Assembly: GCA_030704615.1 (NCBI GenBank)
Contig: CM060732.1
Location: forward strand, 4,280,001 to 4,344,000
Reading direction: 5' to 3'
From: Takakia lepidozioides
Lineage: Eukaryota > Streptophyta > Takakiopsida > Takakiales > Takakiaceae
Length of the DNA: 64,000 nucleotides
Every line of letters starts with the position of its first letter. The first letter of the stretch is position 1. A program made the position numbers and the translations under genes. Shown piece by piece: positions 11,550-22,684 of the stretch. The notes under the pieces are model-generated. The model saw only the letters and a program-made list of their open reading frames with translations, had not been told where the DNA came from and made no database searches.

Positions 11550-12760
11550 TCAGATGAACTACCCACTGTAGTTCCTCTCGACAATGTCAAATACTTACCT
11601 AAACAAGATGAACTCACGCGCAGTGTAAGAGGAATGGGAACAACAACTACGCAACGATGTTGAATCCCTCACAACAACGCCCCTGCTTGGGATACCCTAA
11701 AACTACACTGAACGAAATGTTACACTGAACTCCCAGCTCTATGGACACTATACCCTTAAACTACACTATACGAACTCGCAACAAGGCACTCCCCAGCTGT
11801 GTGGACATAAAGATACTTAGACACTCACACTCTCAACACTTAGGCGCGTCCCTGGAGGAAGACGAGGACACGAACGCGGCAGTGTAGAAAAAAGGCCGGG
11901 CTCCACGTCCAAGGCACCAGTGGTAGTTATAATGTTTACTGTTTGGCCAACTGTACACTGGATCGCCAGTCAACATGTGACACGTGGGTACATTCCTTCA
12001 ATTATAGTGAAAGGGGTCACTGCTTAGTGGATAGTGTTCCCTACAACCTCTTCACTGACTGAATATGAGTCATACTTCTTCTACAATAAAAAATTTATTA
12101 CTACTATGGAGTAAGGGATCTAACTTGACTTTGGAAGTTGTACGGGAAGTACATGGGGAAAAGAAGTACTGCAATACGAGTAGAGAGAAACCAACACCAT
12201 GGGCAGAGTCTGGAACATATTGACACTAGGTTGAAAGAAAGAGAAAGTGGAAGAAGAAGAGCTCTCAACCTCAAGCTTTCAAGCATGGAGAGTATTACCA
12301 GCTCGCATAGTCGTTGCTCGTTTCTTGCAATGTTCGCATTCGAGAAATCTCGTAAGGTGAAAATTCTGTGACTGCGTCGACATGGCTGTTTTCATCAACA
12401 GCCGACCCTCCAGCATTTCCTATGCTTGCAACGCATGCAGATATGTTAGTGTTGCAGTCCTTAGTGTGTCAGTTGCGCTGTAGAGTAAATTACATGAAAT
12501 GATGGGAATAGACAAAGCAAGCTGGTGCTTCAGAGTGGCATGCATTGTACAATGACCTTAGAAGCTGTAGCTGTACATCCTTTGAAGCCTCGAACTTAGA
12601 GGGAAATGTCAGAGCACTTTTACAGGAACCTGTCGCCTCCCTTAATCCATATACCGTGGTGCATTGGATTCGGGGCTATTACTCAGTTTGCTGAGATCCC
12701 CACGAAACAGAACACAGCCATTCTTACATGCATGAATTACATATCAGCTTAGGCCAGGCT
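11550..12760. other. noncoding interval between CACTA gene pieces
   Basis: No supportable coding exon. Short motifs of the form ctacact and acactga recur at 11,640-11,850 and could be subterminal CACTA repeats, but no CACTA terminus with a 3-bp duplication could be defined. Confidence 0.4.
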
Positions 12761-12766
12761 TTCGGA

Positions 12767-13577
12767 TCATTTGTGAGGCCTCATACTGTGTCGATGGCAA
12801 AGTGTTGCCCGCAGGTAGTAGATCATCTCCTTCAAAAGAGTCAGCAACTCATTCGTAAATGATGCAGAAACTCCATGCGTTCGACAAGCATTCAATAAAA
12901 TGAGAGTAGCTGACAATCGATTGATACTGCTACCTTCATAAAGTGGAGTTCTCAGTGCCTCCTGGAATTTGACATGGTTTGGGTCGATGTTGGGCACATC
13001 AAACTCTTCATCCCAGCCAGCATCATTGGAAGGTGCAGCATAATCGCCCTCATGGTCACGGTCGTCTTCGTCATCATCAACACGGTCCGGGGTTGGTGGT
13101 GCGGCGGACTCGTCCCCTTCAACAGATAACAGATGGTCTACGATGACCTCGTTGGGTGGAGCCTCCACAACAACACCTTTCTCCACCAACCGAGCAGCTT
13201 CAGCATGTGCAACATCTGCCATTGCGAATGCTTCCGTGAGCATCAAGAGCAATGCTCAACTTGCATGCCTTCCTCCAATCCCATTCTATTCCAGTTCGCA
13301 CCCAAAAAAGTTGCATTCCATTCGTCATCGAAGAGTCCGGATCATCGCTTTGGTGCGAAACTCGTAATGTTGGATCTCTTTCATTCAGACGGACATGGGA
13401 TTCAATTACAGTCCTCAGTCTCTTCACCCCCCCATGGCAGAGCTTGCAAGGACAACGTGATTTGAGTTGGCCCAGTGCATTCGCACGATTTTCTTCTCGT
13501 TGCCACAACTTTTCATCTCGCATTCGAATTCTCGCAGAATGGTTTATGCCTGGTCTGCGAGGGCGATGGAAGTCCAT
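12767..13577 (-). pseudogene. CACTA Tnp2-type transposase, inverted N-terminal part
   Basis: Two overlapping minus-strand frames make the usual N-terminus of a plant CACTA transposase. 13577-13200 contains MDFHRPRRP and the Cys-rich motif CPCKLCHGG followed by helices and an SDDPDSS acidic turn. 13252-12767 has an acidic linker and then EALRTPLYEGSSINRLSATL plus GVSASFTNELLTLLKEM. In intact elements this is followed in the same direction by the Tnp2 catalytic part. Here the catalytic part lies on the opposite strand starting at 13.73 kb, so an inversion has split the gene. A frameshift near 13.2 kb also separates the two pieces. Confidence 0.75.
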
Positions 13578-13733
13578 ACCCTCTCTATTCTATGCTCACT
13601 AGAACTACTTACTGTATCAACACTAGTACAGCTTAACGTATGACACACACTGTCACTTATTGCGAACCTGCAGGTACACTCATACCGTGGCTCAAGAAGG
13701 CCCCCTGGACCTTCCTTCGTTGAGAGCCACATT

Positions 13734-15680
13734 TTGCCAAAGGGAGTGTGCATTAACGGTTCCCGCGCACACCGCGGTGTCTTCGGGCAACCAGCTCCTT
13801 TCCCGCTTTTTCCTTCGCCGCGCTCTCAGTGTCACTCCAGTTGTAGGTCGATGACTTGGCATACTAGAAATGTAAGTGACGATGATCTAGTGCGGCATAC
13901 TCCCGATAGCAAACAGTGGAAATCCATAGACAGATGGTGGCCTTCATTCTCTTCTGAACCACGGAACGTGAGTTTGGGATTGGCACTAGATGGTGTAAAC
14001 CCGTTCTCTGAGAAGCACTCTACTTGGTCAACATGGCCCGTGGTTTTATTCAATTACCCCCCCCCCCCCCCCCCCCCCCCGGTAACCACAAAGAAATTCT
14101 TCATAATGTTAGCTCTTATAATCCCAGGTAAGGAAAATGTTGGCAATGACAACGTTGATGTTTACATGCAACCCTTAATTGAGGAGCTGTCTCAATTATG
14201 GGAAGGGGTCCGTGCATTAGATGCAACCAAGACAAGGGGTAACCAGGAATTCCACATGAGGGCAATACTCATGTGGACAATCCACAATTTTCAGCATACA
14301 GATTAGTTGGTGGTTGCTCTACGAAGGGGTACAAAGCTTGTCCCCCGTGTGGCCCTGAGCTAGACTCCCGCTATGCCCATCACTTGAAAAAGAACATTTA
14401 TCTCGGGCATCGACGTTATCTCCGCAATCATCCTTACAGGACAACTTAGAGGAATGCATTTGATGGGGAGGTTGAAGTACGAGGACATCCTCCTATGGTG
14501 ACTCCAGCAGAAGTTTTGGAGAGGGCAGCAGAGTACAATACGTACATCCAGGGAGGTGGTACGCATGATGGTGACAATCGTCCGGAAAAAAACATGGGAT
14601 AAAAAGGCGGTCATGCCTTTGGGACCTCCCGTATTGGAAGGTGAGGATCATTGGTGCCTGAATTTTTCTTAATTGCATTTGTGGTTCTTCCTGGTAGTGC
14701 AGATCGTGCTTGAATTTCTGCAACTTTATTTCTAATTGTGGAGAATTTCTGTATTTGCAGCACCTACCTATACGACATCTATTGGACATGATGCATTGTG
14801 AGAAGAATGTATGCGAGAATGTTATAAAACATATTTTTGGTGAGAAAGACAAACCAAAAGTGAGGAAGGATCTGCAGGTAGTGGGGATCCGACCACATCT
14901 GTGGCTTCAGAACCGCCCCACATTGAAAGACCCTGGCAAAATGGTAATGCCTGCTGCATCTTATGTGTTTTCCAAGGATGAAATGAAATCTTTCTTACAA
15001 ATCCTGCGTACATTGAAAGTGCCGACTGGATATGCAGGCGCTTTCAAGAAACATGTCATGGAAGGGAAGTTAGGATCAATGAAATCTCACGATTATCATG
15101 TCATGATGCAGCAAATCCTCCCTCTTTGTGTAAGGAATTTGATGGCCCCCGGGGTGAGGATGGCACTCATGCGCCTTAGCCAAGTTTTCAAGATAATTTG
15201 TGCCAAGGTGTGGGACCCTTCGGGTTTTGAACAGCTCCGGAAAGATGTGGCGATTACAATGTGTCTCCTTGAGAAGGAATTCCCCCCATCCTTCTTTAAT
15301 GTTATGACACATCTTGTGGTTCATCTAGTAGATGAGGTTGACATGTGTGGCCCAGTTAGTGCAAGGTGCTGTTACCCCATGGAGCGGTATTTGAAGTGTC
15401 TCAAGGGGTAGGTTCGCAACAAGGCACGACCTGAAAGGTCTATGATAGTATGATACAACATAGATGAAGCACTGGGGTTTTGCACCGAATACATGGCGGA
15501 ATTCCATCACACGCGGCGTCGTGTATGGGATCAGAACGAGGATGGTATAGTTAGTGGGGAGGTGTTGGAGGGGACTGGCAAACGAAAGACACTGTCCACG
15601 GCAGTACGAGACGCAGCCCACAATTATGTGCTTCATAATACTGAAGTTGTGGCCCCGTATTTGCGGTAAGAATCATTCAC
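13734..15680 (+). pseudogene. CACTA Tnp2 transposase, catalytic part and DUF4218
   Basis: Plus-strand translation shows the ordered Tnp2 (Transposase_21) hallmarks. These are MTWHTRN, RHTPDSKQWKSID, LGLALDGVNPFSEKHSTWS, WPVVLFNY, MLALIIPGK, DVYMQPLIEELSQLWEGV and MRAILMWTIHNF, then (about 14,300-14,460) GYKACP-like Cys residues, GHRRYLRNHPYR and FDG. After an apparent intron (14,640-14,760) comes the DUF4218 region (14,760-15,411) with LLDMMHCEKNVCENVI, VPTGYAGAF, MKSHDYHVMMQQ and PPSFFNVMTHLVVHLV, and a tail to about 15,660 (EALGFCTEYM). Stops and frame breaks occur near 14,300-14,450 and at 15,411-15,450. A 24-base C tract replaces the usual Pro-Trp segment. The N-terminal part is inverted upstream. 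Confidence 0.8.
14057..14080. repeat. poly(C) tract, 24 bases
   Basis: A run of 24 C lies inside the Tnp2 reading frame just after FNY, where related transposases have a short NLPPW segment. It translates as polyproline and keeps the frame only by chance of its length. Confidence 0.95.
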
Positions 15681-15689
15681 ACATCACCT

Positions 15690-17600
15690 ACCACCCAACA
15701 TCTTTTACTCATAAATGCTGAGCTGTCAACTGTGATACATTGTCAGCCAGATCAGGTTGAACTATGCCCACTGAACCTCCTAGAAGACACTTCATAAATT
15801 AAACCTGAAAATTCTCACCAACAACTTGTTTGAGACTGGATTTGAGGCAAAGTTTGCTACCTCACCTAACACTCTTAGTGCCAAGAGTGGGTAGACCCTT
15901 GAGGTCATCCATGATGTCCTCCCCCATGTCACAGGCTGGAAACAAGTTCAAGGAAGTTTTCTACCTAACTTCATTTTCATCAGACAATTCCATGGCAACA
16001 GACATGACTTTGGACACTATAGCCTCTGAGTCAGATTTATCCAGTAGGGTCAAGATTTGCGGATCTAGATTCAGATCCTTGAGAATATCTTCTACTCTCT
16101 TCTGCATTAACTGTGCACCACTGAGTTGTGAGTACGTTGGTGGGTGGGTATATTGGAAACCAAACAAGCCTCTGAGGAACAGCGAATTGCGGATGAGAGA
16201 AGGAGAAAAGGAAAAGATCCAACTCTGGAAACCAGGAAATGCTCGAGGGTAGCCATTCAATCCGATATCATGGATGATGTCGATCGTGTTACAAGGCAGC
16301 GAGACATTGTCATGACAACTGCATGGCGGTTGTCAAAAGCATTGGAGATTCATACATGGGTCCCATTGAATGGCGATTGGGAGAATTGGGTACAATGGGC
16401 AACCCAGTTGGCCTCCAAAAGAAGCACGGGTAGAGCGGGCACTGTCAGCCTTGCAACGTGTCGCACGAATGACAAACCGTAACATTGATAACATTTATGA
16501 CAACATGCATAACGATCTCCGCAACGCATCAAGCATGTTCGTCGGGTATAACAACTGGGCAGATGTGGAATCTATGTTCGATCGATGTGAGCACATAATT
16601 TCGGGATCGAACAGAAGCATAAACTGGGAATTGTCCAGATAGAGGAGGAGTGAGACACCACAACAAGGATGAGCAGCCATATCAACGCGACCGAGAGGGA
16701 GGAGATACCACGAGGCGTTTTGCCGTCATGGATATTAGATGGTACAGTTTGTTCGATGTGCATGAATCCATACGGTCCAGAGGGATGTCATGTGCTTAGA
16801 TCATGTGGACATATGTTCCATCTCACATGTCTTATCCCGCAATCCTTACGGATGAGCGTTTGCCCATAATGCTGTACACCAATCCATCGTCGTTTCTATG
16901 AGCAGGTGGGCTTGGAGGAAATGATGCCCATATGTTTTGAATACAATCGACACAACCTCCCATTGGATGGGCAACCATTTACATTTATGAACTGTGTGCA
17001 TTGGGGCAAAAACTTGTTACGAGATGCAGATAGAGAAATGCATGCTATACATGCCGAAAACCCGACATACGTTAAAGATCCCCAGTATTTCTGGGTCACA
17101 TCTGACTGTGAGATAACGGTACATGTGGGAGGCATTCCCGATTGGTGGGCGAAATAGCAGTTTTGCCGCAATTTGGGAGGGCATTGGAGTCAGAGAAGGT
17201 CCAGGTTTATCTGGCTCCTACAGATTCCATGAGTGCCGGAGGATAATGAATTGTATAACCGAGAATCGATTGGGAGACATTTGTTGTTGTCCAAACTAGA
17301 AAGATGTTATAATATGTCAACGCCGAATAAATGAGGCGTATGAGATGGCTTATCGTCGAAACCACACAATGATTAGGGACAAGGCCCGCGAGAGGCAGTT
17401 AGAAAGTTTCAAGGGTACCATCAAGGCAGTTGTAGAAGAATGGAGGCAATTATGGACAAACCGTTATCATCGTGTTTCGGGGGCTCTATTGCCGAATGTG
17501 GACGGCCTCGTTGCCAATTTGCATGCAGCCCTAGCACTTGCCGTCAATCCACCTCCGCCATGTCATGAGAGTTAAGAAGAAAGTCAACTTTCGCCGCGAA
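15690..17600 (+). pseudogene. coiled-coil / RING-finger protein remnant behind the CACTA transposase
   Basis: Several plus-strand frames, shifted relative to one another, give a plausible protein. Charged helices come first (16,144-16,480: SEEQRIADERRRKGKD and DIMDDVDRVTRQRDIVM), then 16,420-16,642 (ERALSALQRVARMTNRNID), then at 16,730-16,870 a RING-type zinc finger: C-x2-C in VCSMCMNPYG, then C-G-H-x2-H-x2-C in CGHMFHLTC, then VCP. A stop codon at 16,867 falls immediately before the last Cys pair. Downstream 16,906-17,157 (NLPLDGQPFTFMNCVHWGKN) continues in frame with the finger. A further helical frame lies at 17,345-17,575. It could be an accessory CACTA gene or a captured host E3-like gene. 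A minus-strand helical frame at 16,110-15,961 is also possible. Confidence 0.5.
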
Positions 17601-17849
17601 GTAGGCGGATGCCGGACCAGAATTGATCACATGTCATTGGGCCCCTCATTGACCACAAGATCACGGTCGCAGGCTCTCCGTAATGGCAGTGCAAATCAAG
17701 CCACAACATCACATCCTTTGTCCTCGGACAGTGACGAACATACTTTCTGTTTTTTGGATGTTACTGTACTCACATGTTTCCTTGTCCTTTTCCTTTGGCA
17801 TTTATTCTTCTCATTCAATTTCTCCTGAATTCCTGCCTGAGCAAGCTCT

Positions 17850-20800
17850 GCCGCTTTCCTGGAGTTCGCAAGCGCTTTTGCCTCTTTTGGACCCAGCGGA
17901 GGCAGCGGAGCCCGGTTTCATCGGGCCTCAGCATCCAGCTTCAATTGAAACTCAGATGGGTCGAGCGAGCCGGGCGGAAGGTCCACATACCAAGGGCAAT
18001 CACGCAAATGTTCTAGATGCCACTCCTTCACAATAACGTCAGTCCCAGGGTTCCTCCATGCCAGGAAGAATGGTGGCTCGAAAGACAGATGACCTTTCTC
18101 CAAAAGGGAGAACTTGCAGTACCTGCATTCATGAAAAACACAGAATGAGGTCCCTGAACTGGAAATTCGGCACCATTTTCCTAGGTTGGGGTGGAACTGA
18201 CAGGGCCTAGAACTGGAAAAAAGGCGCCGAATTTCGGTTTTCAGTGCTAGCCACGCTAGGGACAGCCATTTTGGGAGCCCTGAACTGGAAATTCGGCACC
18301 ATTTTCCCAGGTCCGGGCCGGAAATGGCTAAGTCCCTGAACTGACTGGCCCTGGAATTGGAAAAATGGCGCCGAATTTCGGTTTTCGGTGCCAGCCACCC
18401 GAGGGACTTAGCCATTTTGGGAGCCCTGAACTGGAAATTCGGCGCCATTTTCCCAGGTCCGGGCCGAAAATGCCTAAGTCTCTGAACTGACTGGCCCTGG
18501 AATTGGAAAAATAGCGCCGAATTTCGGTTTTCGGTGCCAGCCACCCTAGGGACTTAGCCATTTTGGGAGCCCTGAACTGGAAATTCGGCACCATTTTCCC
18601 AGGTCCGGGCCGAAAATGCCTAAGTCCCTGAACTGACTGGCCCTGGAATTGGAAAAATGGCGCCGAATTTCGGTTTTTCGGTGCCAGCCACCCTAGGGAC
18701 TTAGCCATTTTGGGAGCCCTGAACTGGAAATTCGGCGCCATTTTCCCAGGTCCGGGCCGAAAATGCCTAAGTCCCTGAACTGACTAGCCCTGGAATTGGA
18801 AAAATGGCGCGGAATTTCGGTTTTCGGTGCCAGCCACTCTAGGGACTTAGCCATTTTGGGTGCCCTGAACTGGAAATTCGGCGCCATTTTCCCAGGTCCG
18901 GCCCGAAAATGGCTAAGTCCCAGAACTGACTGGGCCTTGAACTGGAAAAATGGCGCCGAATTTCGGTTTCGGTGCCAGCCACTCTAGGGACTTAGCCATT
19001 TTGGGTGCCCTGGACTGGAAAATTCGGCGCCATTTTTCCAAGGACCAATTTTTATGCGCCACATGAGGCCTCTAACATCCTGAAATGCAAGGACTTGAAA
19101 GGAAGGCATCGCGTATGTACCTGTACAGAAGGCGCATTGCTGCTTTGTCCGCGTTTGGCTGGTCGATGAACTCGTGGCTCCGGCGGGCATGGGGTATCTC
19201 CCGAAAGAATAGGTCGGTTTTGTACAGCAGAAAGTACCTCGTCACATAGTCGCGTAGGCTCTCTGCTGCAGGAGAAATCTCCATCTTGAACTGATGTGCT
19301 TGTGTGTCCAGCTGCTCTTGCGCATTCGTCGTCACATGTGGAGATTCTCCATCAGATCGCTTTCCTGAAAAAATACAATGAATCCACCCCCTACAAGAGT
19401 AGAAGCGCCAAACGAAGCGTGGGGAAGCACCTGAAACCACCATGTCATGCGGTTCATCCACATGTCGAATGTCGGGTCAGACAGTTTGTCCGGTTTGGGG
19501 AAGCTCCACATGTCCCTTGTACTTTGGGAACCATTCCAGATTTGGAGCCACCGGGTCTGTCCAACCACCCAGCATATTCGTAAGCGCCAAACACCACAAA
19601 AACGAGTTGTTGCCACCACAATTTGGTTAAGAATGTATCACCTTTTCTGTTGCATCCACACAGGATGTGGCTAGACGATGGAGCTTCTCCAATGTCATCG
19701 TGGGCTTCAGAGCGCGGGAGTAGTGCTTCCCCACCTCCACCAGAAAGTCGGCACCAAGGGCGGGATCAGCTATGGCCACGTACTTTACCATCCGCGACTT
19801 GTACTTTATGCGGGCCCTGGCCTCCGCAGCTTTGAGATACGATTCGAGTGTCGGGAGGGTTAGATTCTTCTCCTCTGACTCCATGTAGAACCTCCGCGCA
19901 TGTGCCAAATCCTGCTGAATTTTCGTCTGTCAAGAATGCACACATAAGATTAGAGATCCTGCTCAACGCTTTTTCTTCTATTGGGGGAGGAGAGACAGAT
20001 TAGCTCAACAAAACAGTCAGGAGCTTTACCCGAAATATGTAGTCCACCATGGCGTCCATGCTCAGCCTATACCAGGTTCTGTCTGCCTTTGCCTCCGACT
20101 TGCGCAGAGGTCGGCACTGAGCAAATTGGCAAACTCTTGCACCCCCTGCTTCCCGACATCCTTCACTCGGAAGAGCATATGGGACAAGTTGGTGGCAATG
20201 AAGGCATTCTTAGTCACCCTGCAATGCCACATTTCCATCAAACAATACTGAAATGGGAATTTTGAACAAATATGAGGATTCGCAATGAAATGACTTACAA
20301 ATTTTGGGTCCAAAAGCAAGAGGCGTTGTAACTTACGAGTTGATGTCCGCCATTGCAGCTTTGAGAAGACTGCGATCTTTGGGCCCCGCAACCTTCAGCA
20401 CAACACACTCCACGGCGAAATGCCAATCGAGGTCGTTGTGGTGGGCTTCGGCTATGTGCTCCATCCATGCCAGGAGGCGATGATTGCCGTCCCACACGTA
20501 AAACATCTTTCCGGACAAGTGCTGGAAAAGAGGATCAGTAGCAATCGATCTCTCGAACTCCTCATTTCGCCTTTGCCAATGGGGACCCCATTTGTCCACC
20601 TCATCGGAAGTGTGGGCACGGGAAGCTCCGTGGTCGTTCTCAATGGAAACGTAAAACGCGGCAGACCCCATTCGATATCCATCCCGGAAAGAGAATTTCA
20701 GCTTGTCGATATCGCCTGGGAGGGCAGGTCTCACCACCTGCAATGACACAAGCGGCAAAGGGGAATTCGAAGCTTGGCCGGGTACACCATGCCCCCAGCA

Positions 20801-22549
20801 CCCTGCCAATGTTGTTGTGGGTTGCCTCCAACATCTTGGCAGCGGCCAACTTCATATCCGCCTCCGACATGACGTCTGATGTAGAGGGGTTCTCCGGCAG
20901 CCCACCAGGACCGCCAAATCCAGCCTGTATGCTGCGGGTTTGGGGCCTGGGGATGTCCGGGAGGATGTCATCCTGGTCAGAAAGCTCGGTGTCGTCCTCC
21001 TCAACATGGTCAACCACCCGGCGAAACCACCTCGAGCACTCTCCCCGTCTCTACTGCCCTCTCGCCCTCCCCCGGCTTCACCTTGAACTTGCACAATCCG
21101 TGCTCTTTGTGGTGTTCTTTCCTCTCCTCCACTCTCCACCGTATGGGTAATTGCGGGGGCTCTTGTCCGCGATGGTGTAACCGGTGTGTTACTGCCTCTT
21201 TGTGGTGTCTTGGAGGGATCCACCGTCTCTGTGCGTCCCTCGCTTACATGGGCATCTGTCATTTCGGCACCCCTGGCCTCTTCAGTGGCTTTTTCTCTTT
21301 CCTCCTGGCTAGCCTTCTGTCTCGCCTGTTCTTTTGCCCTCTCTTTTGCCCTCTCACGGGCTTTCGTTTCTTACTAGGGCTATCAGCAGGGGAGCCCTCC
21401 AGGACGACCACCTTTGATTGAGGAGAACTGACACCCTCGCGCGCACTGCTCACTCCCCCTCCGCACCCCGTGACGGCTCTCTCGCCGGGGATTGCATGTG
21501 CTTGGCTTTCTTCTTCTTCTTTGCGTGGGCGGGCCCTACTGCATGTGCGTTTCGGGAGATAAGAAAAAAGTGTGAAAGGGGAAAAAAATCAACAACCTCC
21601 ATTGCCGGATCTGCTGTCCTCACGTCCTCACGCCCTTCACCTGCCATGCCGCCTGCACCAACCTCCCAATGCCTATTCTGTCGTACTCTCGCTGCAGGTC
21701 CTCCCGTCCACCAACAAAAGGTTTTAGTTTCCCCTCCCGCCCCAAGTTGGGCGATCCAAACATGCGATGAGTTGGAGCTGTCGATGATACCACCACAGCG
21801 TGCCGCTCGTTCGTCACTCACTCTGTCATTTCTGAAAATCGTGAGAACCAACATCGGAATGAAAACCACCATCGCAACAATCGTGGAACAACAATGAAAA
21901 CAAAACAAAACCAAGTATGGAGTGGCATGGAACAACAATGAAAACAAATCCAACCAATGCCTAAGAATGACATGCACAAGCAGCCTTCTCAAGAGATGCC
22001 GGCTTTGCACACGCATTGCAAACTATCTAAGGTTCACTCAACCGGTAACATGAAACACGATGAACAAATGAACACGAATTCCATAAGACGGGAAAACAGG
22101 GTGAAATGTTTTGAAGGCACTTCATCTGCTCAGACAATCTTCTCAGCTCAGCATGGATTGCCTTAATTTTTAACCACTCTGACCTTGATCATTCTTCTCA
22201 ACAGCTCCTGCTTTTGCGATGCAACCATACGCTTCCACGATGCCAGGCTGAAGATGCGAAAACAAACCAAAAAACGAAGTAAACAAACAAGCAAAAGCGG
22301 AAGTGGCTTGCCTGGGAGTACTCGGCTTCAGTTGGCGCGGGTTGTGAGCAGACACTGAATCTCCTGCTGGAGCTTAAGTTTGGCCATGCGAGAGGTTGGC
22401 CGTCGCCCGTAGTACAAAGCCTTCAACTTCCACCGCGGTCTGGATGTGGGGTCTCTCTCAGGAGAGCCATGCCCTCCACGCGGCATAAGTCCCAGCAAAA
22501 GAAAAAAGATCTCAGTATTTTTGCGTACATGCCTCGAATAGAACTTCAT
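17850..22549 (-). pseudogene. ParB-like domain gene of the MULE, copy 1 (methyltransferase end truncated)
   Basis: Reading leftward: a basic first exon (22,549-22,328); a Lys/Arg-Glu-rich stretch (about 21,450-20,880) with RERAKERAKE-like helices; an acidic segment; the ParB-like segment (20,809-20,333) with DIDKLKFSFRDGYRMGSAAF and FYVWDGNHRLLAWMEHI; then spliced exons holding SHMLFRVKDVGKQGVQEF (to about 20,062), LAHARRFYMESEEKN (19,908-19,630), DMWSFPKPDKLSDPTFDMW (about 19,600-19,440) and ESLRDYVTRYFLLYKTDLFF (about 19,370-19,121). An intron of 998 bp (18,123-19,120; phase kept) then contains array A1, followed by an exon starting YCKFSLLEKGHLSFEPPF. Frame changes near 21.05 and 20.75 kb differ from those in other copies. 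No methyltransferase exons remain because the element is cut at 17.75 kb. Confidence 0.6.
18140..19045. repeat. tandem array A1 (about 146-bp period) inside an intron
   Basis: Five to six units of about 146 bp. Each unit carries a GGCGCC core in both orientations (aattcggcgcc and ggcgccgaatt, flanked by GGAAA/TTTCC) and the box gggacttagccatttt with its complement. Spacing of one landmark (cctgaact) is about 145-147 bp across successive units. The array lies wholly between a good donor at 19,120 and acceptor at 18,123 of the minus-strand gene. Confidence 0.9.
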
Positions 22550-22684
22550 CCAAGTTTAGCATCAGGGTTCCAAGACGTATCGAGGAAGCAAGCGCGGAAT
22601 CCCTGTGTCGCCATCACGAATCAAAACCGACGGCGGAGGACATTTAATGCCCAACTACGCAATTAAATGTCGAATGAAGTATGA

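Noticed and set aside
17918-18887. Open frames made of FQFRAPKMAKSLGWL-type peptide repeats (also at 45.8-47.3 and 49.6-50.6 kb)
   Set aside because: They are translations of the tandem arrays, open in both strands because the unit lacks stops; array A lies in an intron.
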